Assembly: GCA_013368375.1 (NCBI GenBank)
Contig: JAACJP010000021.1
Location: 620,001 to 684,000, forward strand
Origin: Tricholomella constricta
Lineage: Eukaryota; Basidiomycota; Agaricomycetes; Agaricales; Lyophyllaceae
DNA: 64,000 nt
Reading direction: 5' to 3'
Shown here: one piece after another, positions 53,877-64,000 of the stretch
How positions within the stretch are numbered: position 1 is the stretch's first letter
How the letters are laid out: each line of letters starts with the position of its first letter
Notes under the pieces: model-generated
Told to the model about the DNA's origin: nothing
The model's input: only the letters and a program-made list of their open reading frames with translations
Databases searched by the model: none
Made by a program: the position numbers and the translations under genes

Positions 53877-56800
53877 TCACCCCCCCTTTTGAATCGCAAC
53901 GACTCGGTGCGGGGCCGCGGTGGCGAAGACGGCCGGGGATAACGTGAATATGCCACGAATGTGGCGGGCAGCGTCAGGGTTGTCACGGTGGAACTTTCGT
54001 ACCAGATCGGGGGCGGCGACATTTTCGCGAGGTTCCCAAGAAGCTTCTTCGTAACCATAGCCCTTCCACAGGACCTTGTACTGTAGTTTTTTGCGGAAGG
54101 TTCGGCTATCGAGGATCTTTTCAACTTCGTAATGGGGTTCGTCGTCGATTATGTCGGGGGGCGGAGGGGGATCGGATCGACGACCTTCGATCGGATCAGC
54201 AACGGCAGGGATGAGCTTCACGACGTGGAAGACTGGGTGGATGCACTTCATGGACTGAGGCAGCAGGAGGCGGTATGCAAGCGGGCCGACTCGCCTTTGC
54301 ACGACGAAAGGGCCAAGGTAGCGATGCGACAACTTCTTAGACGGTCGGGTCGTAGAAATGTCGGTCGCGTCCAAGTATACCTTGTCGCCAGGCTGGTAGT
54401 CGGGCGTTGGGGCGTGCCGCTGGTTGTAATACCGCTCCATGTCGTCTTTGGCCTTTGAAAGCGCTGCCTTGGCTTCCTCCTGTGCTTCCTTCATGCGCTC
54501 AACGAACTCGTCTGCTGACTCGTTCTTGGAAGCGCCCCGACGCGGCTCAAAGCCCATGCGCGGATGCCGACCAGTGTCAAGCAGGAAGGGGGTCTGCTGC
54601 GTCGCCGAATGTACATGGTTGTTGTAACTGAATTCGGCGTCGGGCAGGAGGTCCTCCCAATCGTTCTGGCGCTCATTGCAGAAGACTCGCAAGAACTGTT
54701 CCAGTTCCTGGTTGACACGCTCTGTCTGTCCGTCGGTCTGTGGGTGGTACGCCGTCGAGGCCGACAGCTTGATACCCAGAAGTCTGTACAGTTCGCGCGT
54801 GAACTTGGCAACGAACTGTGGACCTCGATCGGAGACGAATGCGTCGGGGAGACCGTGCAGCTTCCAGACGTGGCGACGGTAGAGGTTCGCAGCTCCCAGG
54901 GCCGAACAAGTCGTGTGCGACGCGATGAAGTGCGCGCGCTTTCCGACCGAATCCACGACATTCATGATCGCGTCGTGGCCGTTGGACTCTGGAAGTTCGG
55001 TGATGAAGTCGACCGATACGACATTCCATCGGCCTTCGGGGATGGGAAGCGGCTGCAGCTGTCCGACGGGGAGTTGGCGGCGAGGTTTTGTGCGCAGACA
55101 CATGTCACAGGTGCTGGTGTACGAACCGATGAAGCGCGACATCTGGGGCCACCAGTAGTTGCGCGACACCAGTTCGAGCGTCTTCCAGCGACCGGGGTGA
55201 CCGGCGACCTTGGAGTCGTGGTGCTGCTCCACAATGCGTCGGCGAAGGTCTGGGACGTTCGGGACATAGATCCGTCCACGGAACGTGAGCAGACCGCCTT
55301 CCTCTCCCCACTCGCCAAAGCGAACGGAGCAGCCGGCGATCTTGGATGCTTTGACCAGTTGCGCCGCTTTCGCGACCGCATCCTCCTGAGCCCCATCGCA
55401 ATTGCCCTTGCGGATCGCTTTCAGCACATCATCCTCCTCTCCGACCAGTGCAAGGCCTTCAGTTGCACGAACGGCGAAGAATTCTGGTTTGAGCAGCACG
55501 ATGTTGGCGTTGTCGGCGCTTCCGTCGCCATGGTCGGGGCGACGCGATAACGCGTCGGGTTTGCCCATGCTACGGCCAGGACGGTGGTGGAGGGCGAAGT
55601 CGAAGTTAGCGAGGTAAAGCGACCATCGGGCTTGACGCCGATTGAGTTTCTTCGCGGTGAGGAAGTACTCAAGGTTCTTGTGGTCGGTCCAGATCTCCAC
55701 CTTGTGCTTTCCGCCTTCTACAAAGTGTCGCCATTCCTCCAGAGACCAGATGATCGCCAGCATCTCTTTGTCATGGATCTCGTAGTTCCGCTCGACGGCG
55801 TTCAAGCTCTTCGAGTAGAACGCGACCGGGTGCCACTTGCCATCGGACGGCGACTCTTGCGACAGGACTGCGCCCGTTGCGAAGTCGGACGAGTCGGCTT
55901 CGATGCGGTACGGTCGATCGTCGTCGGGGAACATGAGGACTGGCCCCGATGTGATCGCAGACTTCAAAAGGGCAAAGGCCGACTGCTCCGACTCTCCCCA
56001 TCGCCAGGCGACGTCCTTGCCTGTCAGATCGAACAGGGGTCAGGCGTGGTGCGAGAAGTCCTGGATGAACCGTCGGTAGAAATTGGTGAAGCCTAGGAAC
56101 GCTTGCACCTCCTTCTTGTTCTTCGGCGCCGGCCATTCCAACACTCCAGCGACTTTGACCGGATCCATTTCCGCTTGCCCTTGCGAAATGATCAGCCCGA
56201 GATACTCGATCTTAGTCTGCTCAAATTCGCATTTCTCGGGCTTTAAGAACAGCTGATGTTCGCGGAGTCGGTCCAGTACCAGTCGCGTGACCCGACGGTG
56301 TTCCTCTAGCGTCTTTGTATAAATCAAGATGTCATCGAGGTACACGCAAACAACACCTTCAGCGATCAGATCGCGGAAGATATCATTCATCATGGTCTGA
56401 AATGTGGCGGGGCTGTTCGTGAGGCCGAAGAACATGACGAGCGGCTCGAAGAGGCCGCGATTCGTCCGAAACGCTGCCTTCCACTCGTCGCCTTCCTTGA
56501 TCCGTACGTTGTTGACCTGTCTCGAGGTTCTCCTTGAGGAACGCGTCGAGTTCGACCTGTTCTGCTGGTGAGAGCGGGTAGACCTTCGTGCCCGTCGGCG
56601 ACTCGCCCGGCTCCAGTTCGATGGCATGGTCCCATTGCTTGCGCTCTGGAAGCTCATCGAATGCGACTTTGGAGAAGACATCTTCAAAGTCGTGGAGGTG
56701 GGTCGGTACTGCGTCGCTGAAAGTTCTGGGCACGGAGTTAGCAGCGTGCGCTTCCGCAAGTCGCTGCGATGTCGTTTGGCTGGCCCGAATATGTTCGGCG

Positions 56801-57714
56801 GTCGGAGTCGGATGGATCGCGGTCGCGAAGATGCGATCGCCACTCAGGAAGGTTTCCACCAGGAAGTCGTCAGACTCTGGGTCAGGTTCCTCCAGGATCG
56901 GGGTGTAGGGGAGGAACCCCTCCTCACCAGAGTCGTCCTCAACATACGGGTTGGTCGGGGCTCGCAGGTCGGGCTCAGTCATCGGTATACCGTCGGCTCG
57001 ACAGGCGCGGATCGCTGCGCGCACTTTGGTGCGTGCGCGCCGATCGGCTTTGACCTCGTCCTTGCAGGTGCCGCACTGCGTCGGACAGCGACTCATCTTC
57101 ACCTCCTTGGTCTCCCAGTCGATCTCGGGGTTATGGTTTTTAAGCCAGTTGAACCCGAGGATCATGTCTTGCTTGCCTAACTGGGTGACCCCGAAGACGG
57201 CTCGTTCGGTATGACCGTTGTATCGCAAGGCAGCTTCTACGATGCAAGAGACCGAACCGCCTTCGTTGAGAGTGCCGTCCACATTGTAAACCGGGGATGG
57301 CCGACTAAGCACCTTGGTCGTGAGCTTGTGTTTCTCGACGAAAGCGACATTGAGAAAACTGCCGGTCGCTCCGCTGTCCACCAGGGCAGTGATGGCATGC
57401 GACTCCTGGGTGTCGGTGGTCTCCAGTTCGACGTTGAGCCACAGGGATCTGGGGCAGGGGGAGGCAGCGGCGATGAAGCGACTAGGGAGTCGCTTTTCCC
57501 AGCGGGGTAGGCCACGACGCGACGGGGCGATCGGCTTTGCGACTGCGATCGGTGTCGTCGGGTCGGAGGGGTTTTGTACGTCTTTGTCGGTCGGTTCACT
57601 CGTCGGAATAGCAGCAATATTAGGTGTATTGGCGTATTCTACGGATAAAGGAGCGAACCGATTACGACTAGACAACGGGGGCGTACGTTCCACCCGTTGT
57701 GTAATTAAAAACCC
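53877..57714 (-). pseudogene. Pol of gypsy element 2, with deletion and nonsense codon
   Basis: Entered by -1 frameshift. Protease: TALVDSGATGSFLN. The reverse transcriptase is broken near 56515-56520: after FLKENLETG the text jumps to NNVRIKEGDEWKAAF, losing about 80 residues that normally carry the first catalytic Asp, and the frame shifts. The rest of RT is clear (VYLDDILIYTKTLEEH, FLGFTNFYRRFIQDFSHHA). A TGA at 56039-56041 then interrupts where Arg is usual, before PLFDLTGKD. RNase H, integrase (CDMCLRTK, FITELPES, VSDRGPQFVAKF, STAYHPQTDGQTERVNQEL) and chromodomain (YEVEKILDSRTFRKKLQYKV) are intact to the stop at 53877. The element cannot move by itself. Confidence 0.92.
57705..57714 (-). 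promoter_or_regulatory. -1 ribosomal frameshift site G-GGT-TTT-TAA
   Basis: Read on the minus strand, the gag frame ends GAG GGT TTT TAA, so the heptamer GGGTTTT (X XXY YYZ form) sits right at the gag stop codon. In the -1 frame the text is open and runs into pol (GFLITQRVERTPPLSS). Confidence 0.8.
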
Positions 57715-58910
57715 TCCTCGGCGTCGGAGGTGGTCGCGTCGGCCGACGATGGAGTCGGGTCGGCGGGGACTGCATCCTTGCGAGCTAGACGTTCCATGAT
57801 AAGCGCCTCCAGCTCATCATCGAGCATGTGGCGCACGTCCCAGCGCAAAGGGCAGTCACGAGAGTAGTGACCCTTTTTCTTGCACTGAAAACAGTGGTCG
57901 TCGGCAGGCGCGACTCGATCGCGCATCCGATCTACGTCCATTGGGATGCCCTGGGGGATCGGCCTGGGGGCTGGTGCGGCAGGAGCGCGGGGAGCGGGAG
58001 CGGGAGCGGGAGCGGGGGCGGTAGCGAACGCCCATCGTGCGGCTGCGGTGGTGGGCGGGTGGCTGTCGGGCGCCTTTGTCGGGACCATCCGACGGTGGAA
58101 GTCGTCCTCCGACCTCATGATGAAATCTTGAGAACGAGCGATCCTCAGCCACTCCTCAATCTTCTCGTCATGCGGGCGACCCGTGGTGATGCTTCCGAGT
58201 CGCCTCGAGAGCTTCGGGTCCATTCCCCGACGGAATTTGAGGACCAGGTGATGCCCATCTGGGTAGCCCGCCTTGACCCACAGGGATCGGAACGAGTCGA
58301 TGTACTCGTCGATCGATCGACCGTTCTGGAAGTACGCCGTCGACTCCAGGATGAGCGCGGCATCGGCGACCTCGTCGAAGAGGAAGAACTCGCCACGGAA
58401 GGTGTCTTCGAAGTCCTTCCAGGCGGGAAAGACGTCTTTGGCGGTTCCGAACTGGAACACCCGACTGACGAAGTCGGCGGCTCGCCCGTGCTGCATGTAC
58501 GACAGCACCCATACTATTCGGGCGTGGTCGTCGGCGAAACTTCCCCCGCACAAGGAGAAGTAGAGCTTGCAGGCGTTCAAGAACGCGCGACCGCCCGATC
58601 GGGCGCCGTCGTAAATGGGAGGGGGCGACGGTCGGAGGTGGTGCGATCCCGATCGCGGAGAGCCTGGCAGCGGGGTGGTCGTCTCAGGCGGCGGGGGGGT
58701 CGTGTCTGCTTCGGGAGCAGCGGGGGTGGGATTGGGGGGTGTCCCCGACATGAATTTTTCGAAAAGAGCGGAGAGGCGGTCCATAGAGGCCGAGTTGGAG
58801 GTATTGGAGGCAGAGAGAGCCAAAATTGTGGCTTCCATATTCGCCAACCGCTCCTCCGTCATGAGGAAGGGAGAGAACGGTCGCTGCGACATGTCACCAA
58901 ATTCGGACAT
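57705..58910 (-). CDS. Gag of gypsy element 2
   Basis: A 401-aa frame from the ATG (MSEFGDMSQRPFSPFL). It contains a Pro/Thr linker, the retrotransposon-gag core (AFLNACKLYFSLCG, WVLSYMQHGRAADFV, FRGEFFLFDEVADAAL, RSIDEYIDSFRSLW) and an Ala/Pro repeat. A CCHC zinc knuckle CFQCKKKGHYSRDC lies near residue 345. It ends EEGF at a TAA that directly follows a canonical slippery heptamer, so Pol is probably made by -1 frameshifting. Confidence 0.93.
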   Translation of the reverse strand: MSEFGDMSQRPFSPFLMTEERLANMEATILALSASNTSNSASMDRLSALFEKFMSGTPPNPTPAAPEADTTPPPPETTTPLPGSPRSGSHHLRPSPPPIYDGARSGGRAFLNACKLYFSLCGGSFADDHARIVWVLSYMQHGRAADFVSRVFQFGTAKDVFPAWKDFEDTFRGEFFLFDEVADAALILESTAYFQNGRSIDEYIDSFRSLWVKAGYPDGHHLVLKFRRGMDPKLSRRLGSITTGRPHDEKIEEWLRIARSQDFIMRSEDDFHRRMVPTKAPDSHPPTTAAARWAFATAPAPAPAPAPRAPAAPAPRPIPQGIPMDVDRMRDRVAPADDHCFQCKKKGHYSRDCPLRWDVRHMLDDELEALIMERLARKDAVPADPTPSSADATTSDAEEGF

Positions 58911-59037
58911 CTCGAAACGGGACTGGGCAGGCGATCGGAGCGAGCACGCGTTGGACGGTCGCGTGTAGCAGACGCGTGTTTCGGCGCGGAAGCGGATCGG
59001 TCGGCTTCGTCGGGTTTCTAGAGTTACTCTATTCTGC

Positions 59038-59527
59038 TGTTAGGGCGACCTCAGTGCAGAGCTTAGTCGTGCTGGCAAAGGGGAATCCAATGTTATATTA
59101 TGTACGGTAGAGAGAGCGTAAGTAGACCTACCTGGCAGAGGGGAATCCAATGAGAATAGAGTAAAGGATTCCCCCATGTCAGGAGGATGACTATATATGA
59201 GTAAGATACGTGAGGGCCGGCTCTCTGGGGTGTATGGTACGTAAATGATAACGGATGAGCAGCGGCGCGTGTATGTACACGTTCCCGACGCTGTCCGATC
59301 CTCATGGCTCAGGGTGCGGGCACGAGGTCGGGCGACCGACGTCGGGATGTCGGACGTCGGGATCGGGCGCGCGCTGGAAGGGGAGGTAGGGACAGGGATG
59401 TATAAGTATGTACACCGACGCTTGGGTCAGAGCGTCGGGGTCGGGGGCGCGATCGGTCGGGAGCGATCGCACGTGTCGGGGGACAGTCGGTGAGCGTCGG
59501 AGGGCGTGAACGGGCGTTCCCCTAACA
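59038..59527 (-). repeat. 5' LTR of gypsy element 2
   Basis: 490 bases, about 1.2% different from the 3' LTR. Four of the counted differences are C/T or G/A transitions. Confidence 0.95.
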
Positions 59528-60962
59528 AATGCTCGAGATATTGTTCTCCAGGAACTGCAAAATCTAGAGTATTACAGGCCTTCCAGTCAATTTGGCACAA
59601 CAGGGATAGAATCTACCAACAATGTTCACGATGAGCGAGGCGACCTGACAGTTGCAGATGCGGTTGCAGCAATGCAGCTTCTCGGTGAGTATTTGTCAGA
59701 TTCTCCGAAAAACCTGTAAAGCTCAGCAGAAGCCAGGTCTCGATGATGAAGATGATGATGAAGATGAAGACGATAGTTGTGCCGGTGCAGACGGTACACA
59801 AGCGCAAAGTCAAAGCGATGGCCTGGGGAACCCCCTTTGGGCACCACATGGATCAAAAACTGTCAGTCTTAACGCCGTCGACTGCTATAATCTGAGCACT
59901 GAGCATCTGATCCTTTCTATGAAAGATGTTTATGCTGGACCTACTAGATAACCTACCTCGATTAAGACTTTCTGACGACCATCTCAAGACAATAATCTGG
60001 GTCATGCGAGAATGCGGCACGCCTGATGTCCCTTCTTTCTCTGCGTTGCGCCGCTTGCAAGCCTCGATAACCAAGGAAGTAGGTCTACTACCAACACTCC
60101 ATACATCGAGCTTGGGCAACGAATTTTACATGAATCATCCAATTGATTTACTTGCTCTTGTGCGTAAATTACTTTCAACTCTGAGTTGATCCAAATTTTA
60201 ATCTATCCTCAGGATTGGGCGAATCTCATGGTTCGCCAATATCTTCGCGTATATCCTGAGATCTCTAGCACAGTGTCGGAAATGTGGCAGGCTGATAAAT
60301 GGCTGAAAGAAGTTGATCTCGATGATCTTTCGCCAATGTGGGCCGATTAGGAGGAGGCGCCTCACCGACATTTTTATATTAAAGAGCTAGCACAGCTCAG
60401 GAATGGTGACTATGTCATACCGATGCGATGGGTGGTCATTAAAGGGAAGGAACATTCAGAGGTTCATCGAGTACATTACTCATCAAATGTAAGTTTGTTA
60501 TCACGAGTCCAACTGCAGATAACTTATGATCTAGACCAATATATTTACCATTGTAGCGGGCTCTGAAGCTGCCAGTGTGCGTACAGAGTTTGAATCGATT
60601 CCAGCGACTGAGCTCCAGTGGAATTTTCTCGATCTCAAAGCTACTGGCCGAACCTTTAATTTTGCAGGTTTGGGATCTCACAGCCGCGTTGCCTGAGGTT
60701 AAATTATTGACAATCAACTTGGAAAGGATTCGTCCCATTGTGGGCGTTGTGTATGCCTCATCCTACATGCCAACTTGCGAATGGACGCCCCATGTTTGTA
60801 TTACGCATAATGCCCTGGTGCGATGATGTCTCAGGCAACCGAAGCAAGCAGTTCAACCCTCATACCAACATTTACATGACAAATGCAAACCTTCCACATC
60901 AAAAACACTTGCAGGAGTACTTTGTCCGCTTCTGCTCAACCTCAACCCATGCGTCTTCATTA

Positions 60963-61622
60963 CAGTCATTAAGCGGTCAGTGGGACACCCAAATCTTTGC
61001 AAGGCAATAAAATTCTTTCCGGTGACTTCTGACATAATCGGAGTATATCACACAAGATTCTATATACAGAACATGCATTCAACATATTTCTATGCATATC
61101 CATTGAGAGTTGCCATAGCTGTATGACAATCAGTAGAAAAAGTGCTTATCAGGAGAAATATCACTCAGTGGGACGCCGTCACATCATGCCCGGATCAAGG
61201 CCATATTAGGATCGATCCTCCATCTCACCCAACCACATCTCGGTTCAATGCATGATGTGACACATCACCGTTATCTAAGTATCCCTCCTCCTCGTCGACT
61301 TTCAATTTGAGAGCTACAAAGATATTCTTTGGTGAAAACAATGCCTGGCTGCATTGGTATATCTATATACATGATTATTCAGCTTGAATTCCGAGACAAG
61401 CTTTCCTAAATATGCTGATACAAGCTGAAAACATTCAAATTGACGACAGATCAGTTTCCTGTACTTGCAGTTGTTACGGAATAACTTTCTCAAGGTAGAG
61501 AAATATGCATTAGGTACAGATAAATATATGTGGAAGGTTATAGGTGCAGGGATGAAGCCGATCTCTCAAAATTACCTACTGTCCCACTGAGTGATGGTGT
61601 CCCACTGACCACTTAATGACTG
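60963..61622. mobile_element. TA-flanked inverted-repeat element (Tc1/mariner-pogo-like MITE)
   Basis: 660 bases bounded by 27-base inverted repeats (CAGTCATTAAG[C/T]GGTCAGTG..., one mismatch) and a TA duplication (60961-60962 and 61623-61624). A CACTCAGTGGGAC motif recurs near 61163 and inverted near 61580. No coding frame. It interrupts repetitive-family gene B, and exact removal restores that frame. Confidence 0.88.
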
Positions 61623-63179
61623 TAGAGCAATTTGAAGCCCTTGCAGAGGACTTGTACATTTTTTTCTATTATACCTGAGCTCAAAAAATTGATTACCGAA
61701 TATTAGCAGAAAATGGAAGCCAGCATACGACTGCTTACTTGAGCAGGAGATCCTCTTCCAGATTCATCCTCACGTCCTGCCTGCGGATAATCCGCAACAG
61801 GCCGAAACATCATCTTGTGCTGGACTTGGCTCAAATTTTAATTGTCGATATGATAAGACCGGTAGATCTAAAGACGAGAAGGAAACTGACGAGGGCTACG
61901 ATTCCCTCTTCAAGGTATGTTATGGGAATACACCTGACTTCAATTCCATAGATTGAGTATTGTTTACAGCCTGGTCCTTCTCGGACACCCCAAGAGACTA
62001 TCAAAATTATCAAAGAACAGATCTGGACTGCTTGCTTAGGCGTACAGGAAACTGTCGATGCAATCCAAACACGAACAGGAGTCAAAGACAAAATTGCCCA
62101 ACACTGGATGGAGAAGCTCGTTATCATGGCGCGTGAACGGCGCAACGCACGCGTTGGCAATATTGCAACAAGAGATCATCGATTGAACGACAGATCCTTG
62201 GTCAGAGATGCACGTGAAGCTCTAAAGGTGCAACTGAAACGTGAAATCCAATCTGAACTATACTCCTGGGTTCTTACGCAGCCTAGCAATCGCTTCGAAG
62301 GCTTGCCTCCAGACTCAGGTATGTCTTTTATTTGTTGTTGACTCTCAGATATGTTAACACAATATCTCTTGATCAGTCGAGAGAGACAACCTACGGCCAG
62401 GAGATCACTTCAATGTCCTCCTACAGGTTCGCGGTACGCATACTTGTTCTCTTGTCAAACATCCGAGGACGTTGTTTCCAATAAGGCTGACGGTCCCTTG
62501 TCTACAGGACTTGACCCTCACCAAGATAGCCCATGTGAGCTCCTTCACACGTTTTTACTAGGAGAAGACAAATACATCTGGCACGATACCAATAAGAAAT
62601 GGAACAAGAAGAAGGACGAAATTTTTGCTACTCGCCTTCAGTCATCTTCAATCAATGGGTTGAGTCTTCCACCACTCCGTTCACGGTATCTCCTGCAATA
62701 CAAGGACTCACTAATTGGACGACACTTCAAAGCACTTCAGCAGCTAACCATTTTTCATCTCGACGATGATCTATGTAACCCGGACCTGTTTAATTTGTGG
62801 AAAGCATCAGGCGAGCTTGGTGCGCTGTTATGGTATCCGGAGATACGAAATGTGACACAATACATTGTTCGTTCCTTCTCGTTAATGTTCTTAAAGCTGT
62901 GCAACTAATTCCCCATTTCTTTATGCAGGCTGATGTCGAAATTCTCACAAACAACATTCTTGATTTGTGGTCGGTGTATGACCCAGCACGCATCATCACA
63001 AACATCAGCAAAACCCCAAATGCTTTTACTTCCAGCTTCCATGTATTCTACTTCCTACAGTCACTTTTGCTTGGGCTTTCTCGGTCTTTTTGCCTTTTGC
63101 TTGTACTTTTGCACCTTGCGTACCTATTGCTTGAATATATTGTCTTTGGCCTTTTGAAAGATGTAAAGGGCTTTAACCC

Positions 63180-63322
63180 CAACATCGGAAATAATCCGTA
63201 ACACACAGCCAAGATGTAGATGGCAGGTGAAAAATATTTCACATGCAGGTGATTGAACCCACGATGTCACTTTGAAGTGGATGGTGAAAGTTTTCCATCA
63301 CAACCACTACACCAAAGCGTTG
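63180..63322 (-). mobile_element. tRNA-derived SINE-like sequence
   Basis: On the minus strand, a TTTGGTGTAGTGGTTGTGATG block at 63297-63318 matches a pol III A box and GGGTTCAATCAC (63249-63260) matches a B box, with about tRNA spacing. The cloverleaf stems are poor, so it is not a functional tRNA. The body seems to continue to about 63180. It lies in the sequence that cuts the 3' end of family gene B. Confidence 0.5.
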
Positions 63323-64000
63323 TAGATTGACACCTCACCTGTACAACTTCATGACGTCCGGCACCGGCCTTGTACGCTGAAAAAGTTTTCAAGTGCTTTC
63401 AAACTCCACCCGACTCTACATCCACCCGGATGGCTGTTTGTCATTCTTGTCACTGGACCACCACTCATGATCACAGCGCCATGTCCTCGCTCACCTTGCA
63501 TTCATTGCACACTTTCATAGACTCAGGGGATTCGATTGGTATGTGCTTTCACCATGTTTATGTATTTTGCACACTAATAAAATTTGCAAGATTTCGGGTT
63601 GTGACGCACTCCCAGGGCTCCATCGTCTCCACCCATCTTCTGGACCGCCTCATCCGGGATCACCACATCAAGACGTCATGCAACACTGTCGTCGCAGGCG
63701 CCGCTGCCGCCGAGTCCTTCCCTGCTGTTTGAAATGGCTCACGCTGTACCCTGTGCCACACCACCACCACACCGACAACGACGACGATGAGCTGGGATGA
63801 TGGAGAGGAGAGGGCTGAACAAGGGCAGACCCCAGCTGGGGGAGAGCCACCAGGTGCGTCGACCGCGCCCACCACCATGTTACACTGATGAAACGCCACC
63901 AGCAGCTGCCCAGATACCACGTCACAATGACAACGGCGACCACGACCACACCACCATGCAATGATGGCGTCCACCATGCAACGTCGGTGGCCACCACACG
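63323..64000. other. Unassigned right end
   Basis: Low-complexity CACCAC/ACGACG-rich sequence after about 63750. Frames at 63370-63732 and 63660-63997 have no recognisable text. It could be part of the element that truncated family gene B. Confidence 0.4.

Larger units (their letters stand above)
53387..59527 (-). mobile_element. Ty3/gypsy LTR retrotransposon 2 (defective)
   Basis: The element is 6141 bases, with 490-base LTRs (TGTTAGGG...CCCTAACA) at 53387-53876 and 59038-59527 and the target duplication AATGC (53382-53386 and 59528-59532). I count about six differences between LTRs (near 1.2%). A polypurine tract AAAAGGGGGGG (53880-53890, minus) adjoins the 3' LTR. Coding capacity is gag, protease, reverse transcriptase, RNase H, integrase and chromodomain, with a deletion and a nonsense codon in pol. 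Confidence 0.96.
52813..63000 (+). pseudogene. Repetitive-family protein B, broken by two insertions
   Basis: The gene starts MEPMRGTGSQPSRVRQ. Exon 52813-52957 joins 53017-53386, which holds a likely zinc-binding site (CQTCTDFYHKI, GHLGTKKHLDAA). The frame continues at 59533 once the gypsy element and one AATGC are removed, then runs on through LRLSDDHLKTIIWVMRECGT, NEFYMNHPIDLLALDWAN, IPMRWVVIKGKE, MPWCDDVSGNRSKQFNPHTN and EYFVRFCSTSTHASSL. Removing the 660-base element at 60963 plus one TA restores LEQFEALAED. Later blocks are LLHTFLLGEDKYIWHD, SLPPLRSRYLLQYKDSLIG and ASGELGALLWYPEIRN. A TAG at 60348-60350 sits where Trp is expected (MWAD-stop). The end near 63000 is lost in another insertion. 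Function unknown. Confidence 0.65.

Noticed and set aside
54564..55550. 328-aa plus frame over gypsy 2 pol
   Set aside because: Antisense shadow of the integrase and RNase H region.
57828..59021. 397-aa plus frame over gypsy 2 gag
   Set aside because: Antisense shadow of the G/C-rich gag coding region.

Overview
The window looks like a gene-dense chromosome segment of a filamentous basidiomycete, most likely an Agaricomycete. The evidence is many short (about 45-60 base) GT-AG introns per gene, compact spacing, a Rho4-type GTPase, a fungal GH5 glycosidase, large Ty3/gypsy elements with chromodomains, and a high-copy protein family that I associate with mushroom genomes. Exon maps below were joined by hand from the sequence. 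For the best genes the phases of every junction agree over the whole length.

Layout. 1-636 is the 3' end of a Ty1/copia element with its LTR. 1600-18325 is a housekeeping block: a CNNM/Mam3-like membrane protein (minus), a decayed F-box-like gene, the ribosome-assembly factor MAK21/NOC1 (plus), a bifunctional lysine-ketoglutarate reductase/saccharopine dehydrogenase (plus), GPI1 of GPI-anchor synthesis (minus) and RHO4 (plus). 19784-28833 holds a Pro/Ser-rich protein, a GH5 glycosidase, an unknown protein with a Gly/Thr-rich tail, and an M24 Xaa-Pro aminopeptidase, all on the minus strand.

28885-37597 is a complete Ty3/gypsy element with identical 348-base LTRs and a GTCTC target duplication. 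It landed in the roughly 58-base gap between the start codons of the divergent aminopeptidase gene and the exosome gene RRP42. 40494-48124 carries a coiled-coil protein, an upstream tandem repeat, a sphingomyelinase-like remnant, a hAT-like non-autonomous element packed with ten small dyads, and a secreted fungal protein. 48259-50264 is a second copy of the 2 kb segment at 22534-24541 and contains a truncated GH5 pseudogene.

51494 to about 63000 is a divergent pair of genes of a repetitive fungal family. The rightward one is broken by a second Ty3/gypsy element (53387-59527, TSD AATGC), by a TA-flanked 660-base inverted-repeat element (60963-61622) and by a nonsense codon. A tRNA-derived SINE-like sequence lies near the right end.

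The most notable points are the two clean insertion histories (removing each element restores the reading frame or the promoter), the dyad-array hAT-like element, a canonical GGGTTTT-TAA frameshift site in the second gypsy element, the LKR/SDH fusion enzyme in a fungus, three inferred GC-AG introns in separate genes, and a segmental duplication whose edge sits on an inverted repeat.
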